Source: Actibacterium sp. MT2.3-13A (lineage in GTDB: Bacteria > Pseudomonadota > Alphaproteobacteria > Rhodobacterales > Rhodobacteraceae). From it: 64,000 nucleotides of DNA. The translations under genes were made by a program, and so were the position numbers. Shown here piece after piece: positions 36,668 through 47,500 of this stretch. The notes beneath the pieces are model-generated. The model had not been told where the DNA came from. It saw nothing but the letters and a program-made list of their open reading frames with translations, and did not search any database. The stretch lies in NCBI RefSeq assembly GCF_018139985.1, contig NZ_JAGSOU010000010.1:62001-126000 (forward strand), read 5' to 3'. Every line of letters starts with the position of its first letter. The first letter of the stretch is position 1.

Positions 36668-37050
36668 CCGCTGCGCCCCGCCGCATGCGCCTTCAGCACC
36701 GCCAGCGGCACGATCTCCAAGGCCGCCTCATGGGTGGCCTCCAGCCGCACCTCGGGCGCGCAGCCCTCGTCATGGGCCTGCAGGAAACGGCCGGCGCACA
36801 GGCACCAGCGATCACCCGGTTTCAGCCCGGCAAAGCCGAATTCGGGGCGCGGCGTGCTGAGATCGTTACCGACATATTTGGAATAGGCCAGGAACTCGGC
36901 AGTCATGACCGCGCAGACCGTGTGGCTGCCGCGGTCCGCGGGCCCGGTGTCGCAGCAGCCATTGCGGAAGAACCCGGTCAGCGGCGCGTTCGAGCAGGGC
37001 GCCAGAACGCCCCCCAGGACATTGCGCGAAGGCAGCATGTCGACGGGCAT
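36664..37050 (-). CDS. DUF2237 family protein
   Basis: A 128-residue cytosolic protein that matches the DUF2237 pattern: RNVLGGVLAPCSNAPLTGFFRNGCC, then HTVCAVMTAEFLAYSKYVGNDLSTPRPEFGF and GDRWCLCAGRFLQA. Five or more conserved cysteines point to a metal or redox site, but no function is established for the family. The start at 37050 is preceded by AAGGAGAT. Confidence 0.88.
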   Translation of the reverse strand: MPVDMLPSRNVLGGVLAPCSNAPLTGFFRNGCCDTGPADRGSHTVCAVMTAEFLAYSKYVGNDLSTPRPEFGFAGLKPGDRWCLCAGRFLQAHDEGCAPEVRLEATHEAALEIVPLAVLKAHAAGRSG

Positions 37051-37120
37051 TGCGATCTCCTTGCCGTTTCCGGTCATCCTGTCCCGCGGCGCGGCGCCGT
37101 CCGGCCTGCCGCGCGCGGGG

Positions 37121-37807
37121 TCATCTGAACTTGTCGGCCAACCTCTGCAGCGGGCTGCGGCTGTCGGTTTCGGGCTCGGTTTCCGGCGCGGGGGCGGGGC
37201 GGCCGTTGTGCTCCTCCGGGGCCGGTTTCGACGATCGCGGCGGCGCCACCCGCAGTGCAACCGCGTTCATGAAGCGGCCGGTGTCGCCCTCGGCCAGCGC
37301 GACGGCACCGTCCGAGATGCCGCGCAGCAGGTCGTCCAGCCAATCCTGATCGGCCTTGGCGAAATCGTTCAGCACATAGGCTGCCACCTTGTCCTTGTGG
37401 CCAGGATGGCCGATTCCCAGCCGCACCCGCCCGTAGTCCGCGCCGATATGGGCGTGAAGGGAGCGCAGCCCGTTATGGCCGGCATGCCCGCCGCCCTGCT
37501 TGACCCGCGCCTTGCCCGGCGCGAGGTCGAGCTCGTCGTGGAACACCACCACGTCCGAGGGCTCCAGCTTGAAGAAGCGCAGCGCCTCTCCCACCGCCTG
37601 ACCCGAGCGGTTCATGAAGGTCCCGGGCTTGAGCAGCACCACCTTCTCGCGTCCCAGACGGCCCTCGCAGATCTCGCCCTGAAATTTCGTCCGCCAGGGC
37701 GAGAAGCCGTGATCCTCGGCAATCCGGTCCACGGCCATGAAGCCGATATTGTGCCGGTTGCCCGCATATTTCGCGCCGGGATTGCCCAGCCCAACGAACA
37801 GCCGCAT
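37121..37807 (-). CDS. pth: Peptidyl-tRNA hydrolase
   Basis: A 228-residue hydrolase starting [23 protein letters not shown], which carries the catalytic His. The substrate residues [39 protein letters not shown] and [17 protein letters not shown] follow. A Pro-rich extension of about 35 residues at the C-terminus is longer than in E. coli. It releases peptidyl-tRNA after premature termination. rplY lies upstream on the same strand, the usual rplY-pth pair, here separated by a terminator-like hairpin. Confidence 0.96.
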   Translation of the reverse strand: MRLFVGLGNPGAKYAGNRHNIGFMAVDRIAEDHGFSPWRTKFQGEICEGRLGREKVVLLKPGTFMNRSGQAVGEALRFFKLEPSDVVVFHDELDLAPGKARVKQGGGHAGHNGLRSLHAHIGADYGRVRLGIGHPGHKDKVAAYVLNDFAKADQDWLDDLLRGISDGAVALAEGDTGRFMNAVALRVAPPRSSKPAPEEHNGRPAPAPETEPETDSRSPLQRLADKFR

Positions 37808-37865
37808 TGCCCCGCCTCCTTCTGCCGCGATCCCGGACCCTACCTAAGGGTCCGCTTGCGCCGCC

Positions 37866-37900
37866 GCAAACAAAAACGCGAGGGCAATGGCCCTCGCGTT
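37866..37900 (-). terminator. Rho-independent terminator after rplY
   Basis: Eleven-base perfect arms AACGCGAGGGC/GCCCTCGCGTT (37875-37885 with 37890-37900) with a 4-base loop. On the minus strand it is followed by TTTGTTTG, 25 bases after the rplY stop and before pth. Confidence 0.88.
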
Positions 37901-37925
37901 TCCAGTCTCGTCCTGCGGGGAGGAC

Positions 37926-38555
37926 TTACGCCTCGCCGCCCTCTTCGGCCTCTTCGCCGGCTTCGTCCTCGGCGGAACGCAGGCCCGACGGAGCCGAGAT
38001 GTTGGCGATCACGAAGTCGCGGTCGGTGATCATCGGCCGGGTGCCCTCGGGCAGCGCGATGTCCGAGATATGCACGATATCGCCGATGTTCAGGCCGGTC
38101 AGGTCAACGGTGATCTTCTCGGGGATGTCGCCGGCGGTCACCTTCAGCTCCACCTCCGGGCGCACCACGGTCAGCACGCCGCCCTTCTTGAGGCCGGGCG
38201 CGGCTTCCTCGTTGATGAACTCGACGGGGATGTAGAGGTTGATGCGCGAGGTGCGGCGCAGGCGCATCAGGTCCAGGTGGACCGGAAGGTCCTTGACCAC
38301 GTCGCGCTGCACGTTGCGGCAGATCACGCGCACGTCTTCCTGGCCCTCGACCTTGAGGTTGAAGAGCGTGGACAGGAAGCGGCCCGCCTTCAGGCGCTTG
38401 AACAGCTCGTTGTACTTGACGTTGATCGGCTGCGGGTCTTCGCCGCCGCCGTAAACGATGCCCGGTACCAGGTTCTCGCGACGAGCTTGACGAGCGGCCC
38501 CCTTGCCCGTCCCCGTCCGAACCGTGGCGTGAAGATCAGGAATCTGACCAGCCAT
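37926..38555 (-). CDS. rplY: 50S ribosomal protein L25 (general stress protein Ctc type)
   Basis: A 209-residue long-form L25. The N-terminal 5S-rRNA-binding domain includes [24 protein letters not shown], and the C-terminal TL5/Ctc beta domain includes [18 protein letters not shown] and [14 protein letters not shown], ending in an acidic tail. Codon bias (GGT/CGT rare, GAC/GTC rich) is typical of a highly expressed gene. It forms the usual pair with pth. Confidence 0.95.
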   Translation of the reverse strand: MAGQIPDLHATVRTGTGKGAARQARRENLVPGIVYGGGEDPQPINVKYNELFKRLKAGRFLSTLFNLKVEGQEDVRVICRNVQRDVVKDLPVHLDLMRLRRTSRINLYIPVEFINEEAAPGLKKGGVLTVVRPEVELKVTAGDIPEKITVDLTGLNIGDIVHISDIALPEGTRPMITDRDFVIANISAPSGLRSAEDEAGEEAEEGGEA

Positions 38556-38754
38556 GATATATCTCCTAGGTTATGGGCATCCTCCAAGGGTGTATGCCCG
38601 ATGAAGCCGCGCGTATAGACGAGACTCGGCCGGAGGAAAAGAGAAAAAACCGTCGCGATTCAAAGGAGGCGCCTGCGGCGCCGCGCCCTTTGGCCCTTCG
38701 GGCGGCTGGTGGCCTCATCCGCGGCGCGGCCCGCCCGGGGCCGGTCGCTTGCGG

Positions 38755-38834
38755 CGCCGGCGGACTGAGTATTTTTGGCCAAGAAGAAGGCTGCACGTCC
38801 TTTCTTCTTGGCTCAAATACTCCCGCCGGAGGCG
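38755..38834. repeat. Inverted pair of the dispersed GGAGTATTT...AAGAAGAA repeat
   Basis: Left arm CGGACTGAGTATTTTTGG then CCAAGAAGAAGG (to 38790); right arm TTTCTTCTTGGCTCAAATAC then TCCCGCCGGAGG (38801-38832). The right arm is the reverse complement of the copy at 27697-27730. The pair forms a long stem-loop in the 332-base gap between rplY and lldD, which holds no gene. It lies 54 bases past the lldD stop and probably terminates it. Confidence 0.8.
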
Positions 38835-38887
38835 CGCGGCGCCCGGAGGGCGGCGCAATACAAGCTGTGCGCCGAAGGCGCGCGATC

Positions 38888-40051
38888 TTACTGCCAGTCG
38901 CCCTCGAAGCCCTTGGGCACCATCAGGATGCTGCGGTCGAGCTCGGTGACCTTGCGCTTGCCGCAGAGCGCCATCGAGATGTCGAGCTCCTTCTGGATGA
39001 TTTCCAGCGCCTTGGTCACGCCGGCTTCGCCCATTGCGCCGAGGCCATAGACGAAGGAGCGGCCGATATAGGTGCCCTTGGCCCCCAGCGCCAGCGCCTT
39101 GAGCACGTCCTGGCCCGAGCGGATGCCGCTGTCGAGATGGACCTCGATCTTGTCGCCCACCGCGTCCATGATCGCGGGCAGGGCGCGGATCGCCGAGAGC
39201 GCGCCGTCGAGCTGCCGGCCGCCGTGGTTCGACACCACGATCGCGTCGGCGCCGATATTGACCGCCTGCTTGGCGTCCTCGGGGTCGATGATGCCCTTGA
39301 TGATCACCTTGCCGCCCCACATCTTGCGGAACTGCGCGATGCGCTCCCAGTTCAGCGAGGGGTCGAAGGATTCGGCGGTCCAGGCCGACAGCGACGAGGG
39401 GTCCGAGACGCCCTTGGCATGGCCCACGATATTGCCGAAGAAGCGGCGCTTGGTGCCGAGCATCCCGATGCCCCAGCCAACCTTGGTCATCATGTTGGCG
39501 ATGGATTTCGGGGTCAGTTTCGGCGGCGCCGACAGGCCGTTTTTCAGATCCTTGTGGCGCTGGCCCAGCACCTGCAGGTCGACGGTGATCACCACGGCCG
39601 AGCAGTTCGCCGCGCGGGCGCGGTCGAACAGGCGCTGCATGAAGTCGTCGTCCTTCAGCGTGTAGACCTGGAACCAGAAGGGTTTCGAGGTGTGCTCGGC
39701 CACGTCCTCGATCGAGCAGATCGACATGGTGGACAGCGTGAAGGGGACGCCGAATTTCTCGGCGGCGCGGGCGGCCTTGATCTCGCCGTCGGCGGCCTGC
39801 ATTCCGGTCAGCCCGACCGGGGCGAGGGCCACCGGCATCGCCACGTCCTCGCCGATCATCTGCGACGCGGTAGAGCGCCCGGCCATGTCCACCGCCACGC
39901 GCTGGCGCAGCAGGATATCCTGGAAATCGGTGGTGTTGTTGCGGAACGTCTGTTCGCTGTAGCTGCCGGATTCGGCGTAATCATAGAACATGCGCGGGAC
40001 GCGGCGTTCGTAGAGACGGCGCAGGTCTTCGATATTGGTGATGACGGGCAT
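38888..40051 (-). CDS. lldD: FMN-dependent L-lactate dehydrogenase
   Basis: A 387-residue FMN alpha-hydroxyacid dehydrogenase with MPVALAPVGLTGM (FMN phosphate region), STMSICSIEDV, WFQVYTLKD, the lysine in VIIKGII and the catalytic SNHGGRQLDG (His/Arg near residue 275), then HLDSGIRSGQDVLKALALGA. It oxidises L-lactate to pyruvate and feeds electrons to the respiratory chain. Related (S)-mandelate or glycolate oxidases are alternatives. No lactate permease or regulator is adjacent. Confidence 0.9.
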   Translation of the reverse strand: MPVITNIEDLRRLYERRVPRMFYDYAESGSYSEQTFRNNTTDFQDILLRQRVAVDMAGRSTASQMIGEDVAMPVALAPVGLTGMQAADGEIKAARAAEKFGVPFTLSTMSICSIEDVAEHTSKPFWFQVYTLKDDDFMQRLFDRARAANCSAVVITVDLQVLGQRHKDLKNGLSAPPKLTPKSIANMMTKVGWGIGMLGTKRRFFGNIVGHAKGVSDPSSLSAWTAESFDPSLNWERIAQFRKMWGGKVIIKGIIDPEDAKQAVNIGADAIVVSNHGGRQLDGALSAIRALPAIMDAVGDKIEVHLDSGIRSGQDVLKALALGAKGTYIGRSFVYGLGAMGEAGVTKALEIIQKELDISMALCGKRKVTELDRSILMVPKGFEGDWQ

Positions 40052-40179
40052 GGCGAAACCTCTCGCTTTGGTCAATTCCGCTTACCAATGCATGCGGAGT
40101 CTGGCAATCCTGTTCCGCCGCGGCGGTCCTGCCGGGCAACGCGGTTGCCGCCCGGCGGCGTCTCGCGCAGGATCGGCGC

Positions 40180-40953
40180 ATGAGTATCGTGACCTGGGGC
40201 CTCTTGGCGAGTCTGGCGGCCGGACTGATGACCGGGGTCGGCGCCGTGCCGGTGCTGTTGGGCCGGGCCGTGCCCGCGCGCCGCAACGACGCGATGCTGG
40301 GCTTTGCCGCGGGCGTTATGCTGTCGGCATCGTTCTTCTCGCTGATCCTGCCCGGGCTCGAGGCGGCGCAGCGGCAATATGGCGGGGTGCCGGCCGCGGC
40401 CCTGATCGTGGGGGCGGGCATCGGGCTGGGCGCGCTGGCGGTGGCCGCGATGAACGAGGCGCTTCCGCACGAGCATTTCATCGCCGGACCCGAGGGCGCG
40501 GATCCCGGCGCGCTGGCCCGGATCTGGCTCTTCGTCATCGCCATCACCATCCACAATTTTCCCGAGGGGCTGGCCGTGGGCGTGGGCTTTGGCGGGGGCG
40601 ACGTGGGCAACGGGCTGTCGCTGGCCACCGGCATCGGGCTGCAGAACGCGCCCGAGGGGCTGGCCGTGGGGCTGGCGCTGCGCGCGCAGGGCTACGGCCG
40701 TCTCTATGCGTTCCTGGTGGCCACCGCGACCGGGCTGATCGAGCCGCTGGGCGGGGTCCTGGGCGCCGCGGCGGTCAGCGCCTCGGCGCTGGTGCTGCCC
40801 TGGGGGCTGGCCTTTGCCGCGGGCGCGATGATCTATATCATCAGCCACGAGATCATCCCCGAGACCCACCGTCGCGGGCATCAGAACGCGGCCACCGCCG
40901 GGCTGGTGGTTGGGCTGATCCTGATGATGGTGCTGGACGTGACCCTGGGCTGA
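40180..40953 (+). CDS. ZIP family divalent metal transporter
   Basis: A 257-residue membrane protein with eight hydrophobic segments and the paired ZIP metal sites: ITIHNFPEGLAVGVGFGGG in TM4 and GLQNAPEGLAVGLAL in TM5, where the E/H/N residues form the binuclear site. It resembles the ZupT/GufA group, which imports zinc and often iron or manganese. The loop before TM4 has HEHF. It is divergent from lldD and convergent with trpA. Confidence 0.9.
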   Translation: MSIVTWGLLASLAAGLMTGVGAVPVLLGRAVPARRNDAMLGFAAGVMLSASFFSLILPGLEAAQRQYGGVPAAALIVGAGIGLGALAVAAMNEALPHEHFIAGPEGADPGALARIWLFVIAITIHNFPEGLAVGVGFGGGDVGNGLSLATGIGLQNAPEGLAVGLALRAQGYGRLYAFLVATATGLIEPLGGVLGAAAVSASALVLPWGLAFAAGAMIYIISHEIIPETHRRGHQNAATAGLVVGLILMMVLDVTLG

Positions 40954-40996
40954 GGCGCGGGACACGCGAATTTCTTGCTGGAAATCCTGTTCGCGG

Positions 40997-41788
40997 TCAG
41001 GCGCTGTGCGCGCCGTCGGCCAGGCCCTTCACATAGGCGAGGATCTCGGCCACGGGGCGGTTTTCCTCGATCTGCTTGACGATGGCCGAGCCCACGACAG
41101 CGCCGTCGGCCACCGCCGCGATGTCGCGCGCGTTGTCGGGCGTCTTGATGCCGAAGCCCACGATCACCGGCAGGTCGGTCTTCGCCTTGATCCGGGCCAC
41201 CTCGGGGCCGACATCGCCGGCCTGTGCCTCGGCCGCGCCGGTGATCCCGGTGATCGAGACGTAATAGACGAAGCCGGAGGTGTTCTGCAGCACCTTCGGC
41301 AGGCGCTTGTCGTCTGTGGTGGGGGTGGCGAGGCGGATGAAGTTCAGCCCGGCCTTTTGCGCCGGGATGCAGAGTTCCTCGTCCTCTTCCGGGGGCAGGT
41401 CCACCACGATCAGCCCGTCCACACCCGCCGCCTTGGCGTCCACCAGGAACTTGTCCACGCCGCGGTTATAGATCGGGTTGTAGTAGCCCATCATCACGAT
41501 CGGGGTCTCGTCGTCGCCCTTGCGGAACTCGGCCGCCATATCCAGCGTCTTCTGCAGGGTCTGGCCCGCCTCCAGCGCGCGCTGGCCCGCCAGCTGGATG
41601 GTCGGGCCGTCGGCCATCGGGTCGGTGAAGGGGATGCCCATCTCGATGATGTCCACGCCGGCGCCCGGCAGGCCCTTCACGATCTCCAGCGAGGTGTCGT
41701 AATCGGGGTCGCCCGCCATGACATAGGCGACGAAGGCTTTCTTGCCCTCGGCGTTCAGGGCGGCGAATTTGCGGTCGATGCGGGTCAT
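40997..41788 (-). CDS. trpA: Tryptophan synthase alpha subunit
   Basis: A 263-residue TIM-barrel enzyme. The catalytic Glu/Asp segment is [18 protein letters not shown], followed by [21 protein letters not shown] and the phosphate loop [14 protein letters not shown]. It cleaves indole-glycerol phosphate. It stands alone between the ZIP gene and ychF, about 6.4 kb from trpB and on the other strand. The separation of trpA from trpFB is unusual compared with enteric bacteria. Confidence 0.96.
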   Translation of the reverse strand: MTRIDRKFAALNAEGKKAFVAYVMAGDPDYDTSLEIVKGLPGAGVDIIEMGIPFTDPMADGPTIQLAGQRALEAGQTLQKTLDMAAEFRKGDDETPIVMMGYYNPIYNRGVDKFLVDAKAAGVDGLIVVDLPPEEDEELCIPAQKAGLNFIRLATPTTDDKRLPKVLQNTSGFVYYVSITGITGAAEAQAGDVGPEVARIKAKTDLPVIVGFGIKTPDNARDIAAVADGAVVGSAIVKQIEENRPVAEILAYVKGLADGAHSA

Positions 41789-41911
41789 GGGCGTCCTCTG
41801 GTCTGGTTCCCTGCGGTTTGCGGCATCGCGCCCCGAAAATCAATGCCCCGCTTGACCTCTGCCCGCCGCAGCCCCTACATGCGCCCGACCCTTTTCGAGG
41901 AGACACAGGCG

Positions 41912-43009
41912 ATGGGCTTCAAAACCGGGATCGTGGGGCTGCCGAATGTCGGCAAGTCGACGCTGTTCAATGCGCTGACCAGGACGGCCGCGGCGCAGGC
42001 CGCCAACTTCCCCTTCTGCACGATCGAGCCCAACGTGGGCGAGGTGGCGGTGCCCGATGCGCGCCTCGACACGCTGGCCCGGATCGCCGGGTCGAAAGCG
42101 ATCATCCCCGCGCGCATGACCTTCGTCGACATCGCCGGGCTGGTGAAGGGCGCCTCCAAGGGCGAGGGGCTGGGCAACCAGTTCCTGGCCAATATCCGCG
42201 AATGCGACGCCATCGCCCACGTCCTGCGCTGCTTCGAGGATGACGACGTGACCCATGTCGAGGGCCGCGTGAACCCCGTCGAGGATGCCGCCACCATCGA
42301 GACCGAGCTGATGATCGCCGACATGGAGTCGATCGAGAAGCGGCTGCAGAACCTCACCCGCAAGGTGCGCGGCGGCGACAAGGAGGCGGTCCAGCAGGAG
42401 CGCCTGCTGAAGGCCGCGCTGGCCGCGCTGGAGGAGGGCAGACCCGCCCGCACCGTCGAGGTGGACGACGAGGACCGCAAGGCCTGGGACATGCTGCAAC
42501 TGCTGACCAGCAAGCCGATCCTCTGTGTCTGCAACGTCTCCGAGGAGGAGGCCGCCACCGGCAATGACCATTCTCGCGCGGTCGAGAAGATGGCGGCCGA
42601 GCAGGGCGCGGCCGCGGTGGTGATCTCGGCCAAGATCGAGGAGGAGATCAGCCAGCTCGACCGCGAGGAGGCCGAGGTCTTCCTCGAGGAACTGGGGCTG
42701 AAGGAGGCCGGTCTCGACCGCATGATCCGCGCGGGCTACGAGCTGCTGGGGCTGCAGACCTATTTCACCATCGGCCCCAAGGAGGCGCGCGCCTGGACCA
42801 TCGCCAAGGGCACGCTGGCGCCGCAGGCGGCGGGCGTCATCCACGGCGATTTCGAGCGCGGCTTCATCCGGGCCGAGACCATCGGCTACGAGGATTTCGT
42901 GGCCTGCGGCGGCGAGCAGGGCGCCAAGGACGCGGGCAAGATGCGCGCCGAGGGCAAGGGTTACGCGGTGAAGGACGGCGACGTGCTGCACTTCCTCTTC
43001 AACGCCTGA
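41912..43009 (+). CDS. ychF: Obg-like GTPase/ATPase YchF
   Basis: A 365-residue P-loop protein with GIVGLPNVGKSTLFNALT at the N-terminus, FVDIAGLVKGASKGEGLGNQFL for switch II, a helical insertion after residue 120 and a C-terminal TGS domain (LQTYFTIGPKEARAWTI, GDFERGFIRAETIGYEDF). The guanine-specificity motif is replaced, so it prefers ATP. It binds ribosomes and affects stress responses. The start at 41912 is preceded by GAGGAGACA. Confidence 0.95.
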   Translation: MGFKTGIVGLPNVGKSTLFNALTRTAAAQAANFPFCTIEPNVGEVAVPDARLDTLARIAGSKAIIPARMTFVDIAGLVKGASKGEGLGNQFLANIRECDAIAHVLRCFEDDDVTHVEGRVNPVEDAATIETELMIADMESIEKRLQNLTRKVRGGDKEAVQQERLLKAALAALEEGRPARTVEVDDEDRKAWDMLQLLTSKPILCVCNVSEEEAATGNDHSRAVEKMAAEQGAAAVVISAKIEEEISQLDREEAEVFLEELGLKEAGLDRMIRAGYELLGLQTYFTIGPKEARAWTIAKGTLAPQAAGVIHGDFERGFIRAETIGYEDFVACGGEQGAKDAGKMRAEGKGYAVKDGDVLHFLFNA

Positions 43010-43034
43010 TCCGGCAGCGCCCGGAAATTTCCGC

Positions 43035-43078
43035 GAACGCCCCATGCGCCCCGCCGCGCATGGGGCGTTCGTCGTTTC
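43035..43078 (+). terminator. Rho-independent terminator after ychF
   Basis: Fourteen-base perfect arms GAACGCCCCATGCG/CGCATGGGGCGTTC (43035-43048 with 43057-43070), followed by GTCGTTTC, 25 bases past the ychF stop. Confidence 0.85.
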
Positions 43079-43189
43079 TGCGGGGTCTTTACGCGCCGCC
43101 CGCGGGCCGGGCGCGCCTGGCGCGAAGGGGCTAGGCGGCGGGCTGTTCTGCCCCTAGACATATTCGCGACATTCAATATGAGGTATTCC

Positions 43190-44503
43190 ATGCCGATTTG
43201 GTCCAAAGCATTTTTCCGCATGCTTGCCTTCGCCGCGCCGGTCGCGCTCGGCGGGCTGAGCGTGGCCTATTCCGACGCCCTGAAACAGCCGCCTGCCGGC
43301 AAGGAGCGCAGCCAGCCGCCCACCCCGGTGCGCGTGCTGACTATGGCCCCGGTCGAGATGGTGCCGCGCATCACCGGCTACGGCACGGTGGCGCCGACGC
43401 GCGAATGGCGCGCGATCGCGCGGGTCGAGGGCGAGGTGATCGAGACCGCGCCGCAGCTCGCCAGCGGCGAGATCGTGCCGGCGGGCACGACGCTGGTGCG
43501 GCTCGACGACACCGACCTGCGGCTGTCCTTGGCGCAGATGGACGCGCAGCTCGCGGCGCAGGCGGTGAAGGACGAGACGCTGACCGCCAGCCTGCAGATC
43601 GCGCGCTCGGACCTCGCGCTCGCGCTGGGCGATCTGAACCGCCAGCAGGAGTTGGCCGATCAGGGCGTCGCCACCCAGGCCAAGCGCGACACCGCGCGCC
43701 GGGCCGAACTGTCGTCGCGTGCCAGGGTCACCGAGATCGAGAACCAGCTGGCCCTGAACGCGGCCGAGCGCGAGGTGCTTAAGGCGCAGCGCGCCACCGC
43801 CGCGCGGGCGCTGGAATTCACCGCGATCAAGGCGCCCTACGACATGCGGATCGGCAGCGTCGACGCCGAGATCGGGCAGGTGGTCAACCGCGGCCAGACG
43901 CTCCTGACCGCCGAGGGCATCGACGCGGTCGAGATCGCGGCGCAGTTCGCCATCGGCCGGGTCGGGCCGCTGGTGCGCGCCATGGGCGACGGCGCCAATG
44001 TGCTGGGGCTGAAGGCCCGGGTGCGGCTGCCCGCGCCCGGCCATTCGGTGATCTGGGAGGCGACGGTGGACCGCGTGGGCGAGGCCATCGACGCCCGCAC
44101 CCAGAGCAGTACCATCGTGGTGCGGGTCGATCAGCCAGTGGCGCAGGCCCAGGCCGGGCAGCGCCCGCCGCTCAGGCGCAACATGTTCGTCGAGGTCATC
44201 CTCAGCGCGCCGAAGCGGCCGGTGCTGGCGGCGCCGCTGGACGCGGTGCGCGGCGGCAAGGCGCTGGTGGTCAGCGCCGAGGGCACGCTTGAGCGGCGCG
44301 AGGTGACGGTGGGCTACACCATCGGCGACATCGCCGTGGTCACCGAGGGGCTGGCGGAGGGCGACAAGCTGGTCGTCACCGATCCGGCGATCGCGGTGCC
44401 GGGCATGGCGGTCAAGCCGGTCGAGGACAAGGCGGTCAAGGCGCAGATCGCGGCCGCCGGCGGCGGTCAGGGCAGGGGCCAGGGCAAGGGGCAGGACCAA
44501 TGA
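43190..44503 (+). CDS. RND efflux membrane fusion protein
   Basis: A 437-residue periplasmic adaptor (HlyD/AcrA type). The order is an N-terminal membrane anchor or signal (AFFRMLAFAAPVALGGL), a lipoyl half (IARVEGEVIETAPQL), a coiled-coil hairpin (LAQMDAQLAAQ to LKAQRATAARALEF), the other lipoyl half and beta-barrel domains. The C-terminus is Gly/Gln rich. I start it at the ATG at 43190 with ATGAGG upstream. The stop overlaps the pump gene by four bases. It couples the RND pump to an outer-membrane channel, which is not encoded here. Confidence 0.9.
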   Translation: MPIWSKAFFRMLAFAAPVALGGLSVAYSDALKQPPAGKERSQPPTPVRVLTMAPVEMVPRITGYGTVAPTREWRAIARVEGEVIETAPQLASGEIVPAGTTLVRLDDTDLRLSLAQMDAQLAAQAVKDETLTASLQIARSDLALALGDLNRQQELADQGVATQAKRDTARRAELSSRARVTEIENQLALNAAEREVLKAQRATAARALEFTAIKAPYDMRIGSVDAEIGQVVNRGQTLLTAEGIDAVEIAAQFAIGRVGPLVRAMGDGANVLGLKARVRLPAPGHSVIWEATVDRVGEAIDARTQSSTIVVRVDQPVAQAQAGQRPPLRRNMFVEVILSAPKRPVLAAPLDAVRGGKALVVSAEGTLERREVTVGYTIGDIAVVTEGLAEGDKLVVTDPAIAVPGMAVKPVEDKAVKAQIAAAGGGQGRGQGKGQDQ

Positions 44504-47500
44504 TCCGTCTCTTTGCCGTTCACCCGACGGCGGCGAATATCTTGATGCTGGCGCTTCTGGCGCTGGGGATCGCCGCCCTGCCCACGCTTCAGCGTGATAC
44601 CTTTCCGCTGGTGCCCCCTTCGGATGTCGAGGTGCGGATCGCCTATCCCGGCGCCTCGCCCGCCGAGGTGGAAACCGGCATCTGCCAGGTGGCCGAGGAC
44701 CCTCTGCGCGCCGTCGACAACCTGGCCGAGCTGCGCTGTCTTGCGCGCGACAACATGGCTGTGATCGCCGCCGAGATCGTCGAGGGCGCGGACATGACGC
44801 GCTTTCACAACGACATCAAGGCGGCGGTGGACGGCATCGGCCGCTTCCCGGACAAGGCCGACGACCCGGTGACCCGCGTGGTCGAGCGCGTGGCCTCGGT
44901 CGCCTCGATCGCCGTGACGGGCCCGGACGACCCGCTGGTGCTGCTGGCCTATGCCGACGACCTGGCCGAGCGGCTGAAGGCCGACCCGGCGATCTCGCAG
45001 GTCACGGTTTCTGGCTTTTCCGGCCGCGAGATCGCGATCGAGTTCGAGGCCGCGGCGCTGCAGCGCTATGGCCTGAGCATCGCGGATATCGGCGCGGTCC
45101 TGGCGCGCAACAGCCTCGACATGCCCGCTGGCACGCTGGAGGGGCGGCAGGGCGAGGCGGCGATCCGTTTCCTCGGCGAGAAGCGCAGCGTGGGAGAACT
45201 GGCCGGGATTCCGCTGACCGGCACCGCCACGGGCGGCGAGGTGCTGCTGGGCGACGTCGCGAAGATCACGCTCGGCTTCAGCGACCCGGCGCAGGCGGCC
45301 TATTACAACGGCCAGCGCGCGGCCATCGTCTCGGTCAACAAGACCGCCACACAGGACGCGCTGAAGGTCAAGGCGGCGCTCGACGGCCTGCTGGAGCGCG
45401 CCCAGGCCGAGGCGCCGGGCAACATCGCGCTGGCGATCTCGCAGGATTCGACCTCCAACATCCGCGACCGCCTGCGGATCATCGCCGAGAACGGCGTGCA
45501 GGGCCTTATCCTGGTGCTGGCGGTGATGTGGCTGTTCTTCGGCTTCCGCTTCTCGTTCTGGGTTGCGATGGGGCTGCCGGTCTCGTTCCTGGGCACGATC
45601 TTCGCCATGCAGCTGTTCGGGCTGACCATCAACATGATGACCATGGTGGCGCTGCTGGTGGCCATCGGCCTGCTGATGGACGACGCCATCGTGATCTCGG
45701 AGAACATCGTGCGCCGCCGCCAGGCCGGTGAAGCCGCGATGGAGGCCGCGGTGAACGGCGCGCGGCAGGTCGGGCCGGGGGTGGTATCCTCGTTCCTGAC
45801 CACGGTGATGATCGTGGGGCCGCTGGGCTACATGTCGGGCAACATCGGGGCGGTGCTGAAATACATCCCCATCGTGCTGGTGATCACCCTGATCGTCAGC
45901 CTGGTCGAGGCCTTCCTGATCCTGCCCAACCACGTGCACCATTCGCTGAAGGGCGATCTCGCGCCGAACCGGGTCAGCCGGGCGGTGAACGGCGGTTTCG
46001 ACTGGGTGCGCGACCGGATCGTGGTGCCGCTGTCGGGGATCAGCCTTCGCTACCGCTATTTCACCCTGGGGCTGGCGGGGTTCCTGCTGCTGTTCTCGGC
46101 CGCGCCCTACACCGGCGGGTTCATCAAGTATCAGAGCTTTCCGCAGCTCGAAAGCGACACGGTCGAGGCGCGGCTCCTGCTGGTGCAGGGCGCGCCGCTG
46201 GAACGCACCGAGCAGCGCGTGGCGAAGGTCGTCAAGGCGCTGGAGCAGATGAACGCCGAGTGGACGCCGCAGCAGCCCGCCGGCCAGCCGCTGGTGAAGA
46301 GTTACACCATCACCTACAGCGCCAATGCCGACACGCCCGAGACCGGCCCGCACATGGCCACCGTCAGCGCCAAGCTGCTGCCGGCGGGCGTGCGCAGGAC
46401 CGAGGTGACGGATATCGTCGACTACTGGAAGAAGCTGACCGGCCCGATGCCCGACATGGCCGCGCTGCGCTTCACCGACAAGGAGCGGGGGGCGGGCGGC
46501 AAGCCGATCGACATCCGCCTGCAGGGCGACGATCTGGACGCGCTGCGCGCCACGGCCAGGGAGATGCGGAAGTTCTTCCGCGAATTCCAGGGCGTGCGCG
46601 ACGTGACCTTCGATCTGCAGCCCGGTCGGTCGGAATACATCATCACCCTGCGCCCGGCGGCGGCCTCGGCGCTGGGGGTCACGGCGCAGGGGATCGCCAC
46701 GCAGCTGCGCGCGGGCTTCCGCGGGGATACCGCGCTGGAGGTGCAGGACGGGCTGGGCAGCCTCGATATCGTGGCGCGGCTGGACGCCGGCGACCGGATG
46801 ACGCTGTCCGATATCCTTGAGTTGCGGATCACCGGGCCGGGCGGCACGCTGGTGCCGCTGTCGGCGGTGGCGGATGTGAAGCAGGGCCGCGGCTACGCCA
46901 GCATCAACCGCGTCAACGGCCAGCGCACGGTCACCGTGCAGGGCGCGATCAACCCCGCCATCGCCAATGCACGCGAACTGATGGCCGCGCTCAAGGCCGA
47001 GTTCCTGCCGGGCCTGGCCGAGAAGCACCCCGGCGTCTCCGTCACCATCATGGGCGAGGCCGAGGACACCGCCACCACCGGCGCCTCGCTGGGGCGCAAC
47101 ATGGTGATCGGGCTGATCGGGGTCTACCTGATCCTGTCCTTCCAGTTCCGCAGCTTCCTGCAGCCGGTGGTGGTGGTCGCGGCGATCCCGCTGGGCGCGG
47201 TGGGGGTGGTCTGGGGCCACATGGCGCTGGGGTTGCAGATCTCGTTGCCCAGCCTCGTGGGGCTGGCCACGCTGGCCGGCGTGGTGGTGAACGACTCGAT
47301 CCTGCTGGTGGCCTTCATGAAGGAGCGCTTTGCCGAGGGCGCGGATCTGCCGGAGGCCGCGCAGGAGGCGGTGCGCGACAGGTTCCGGGCGATATTCCTG
47401 ACCTCGCTGACCACGGTGGTGGGTCTGGGGCCACTTCTGTTCGAGCAGAGCACCCAGGCCCAGTTCCTGCGCCCGATCGTGGCCAGCCTGGCCTTCGGGC

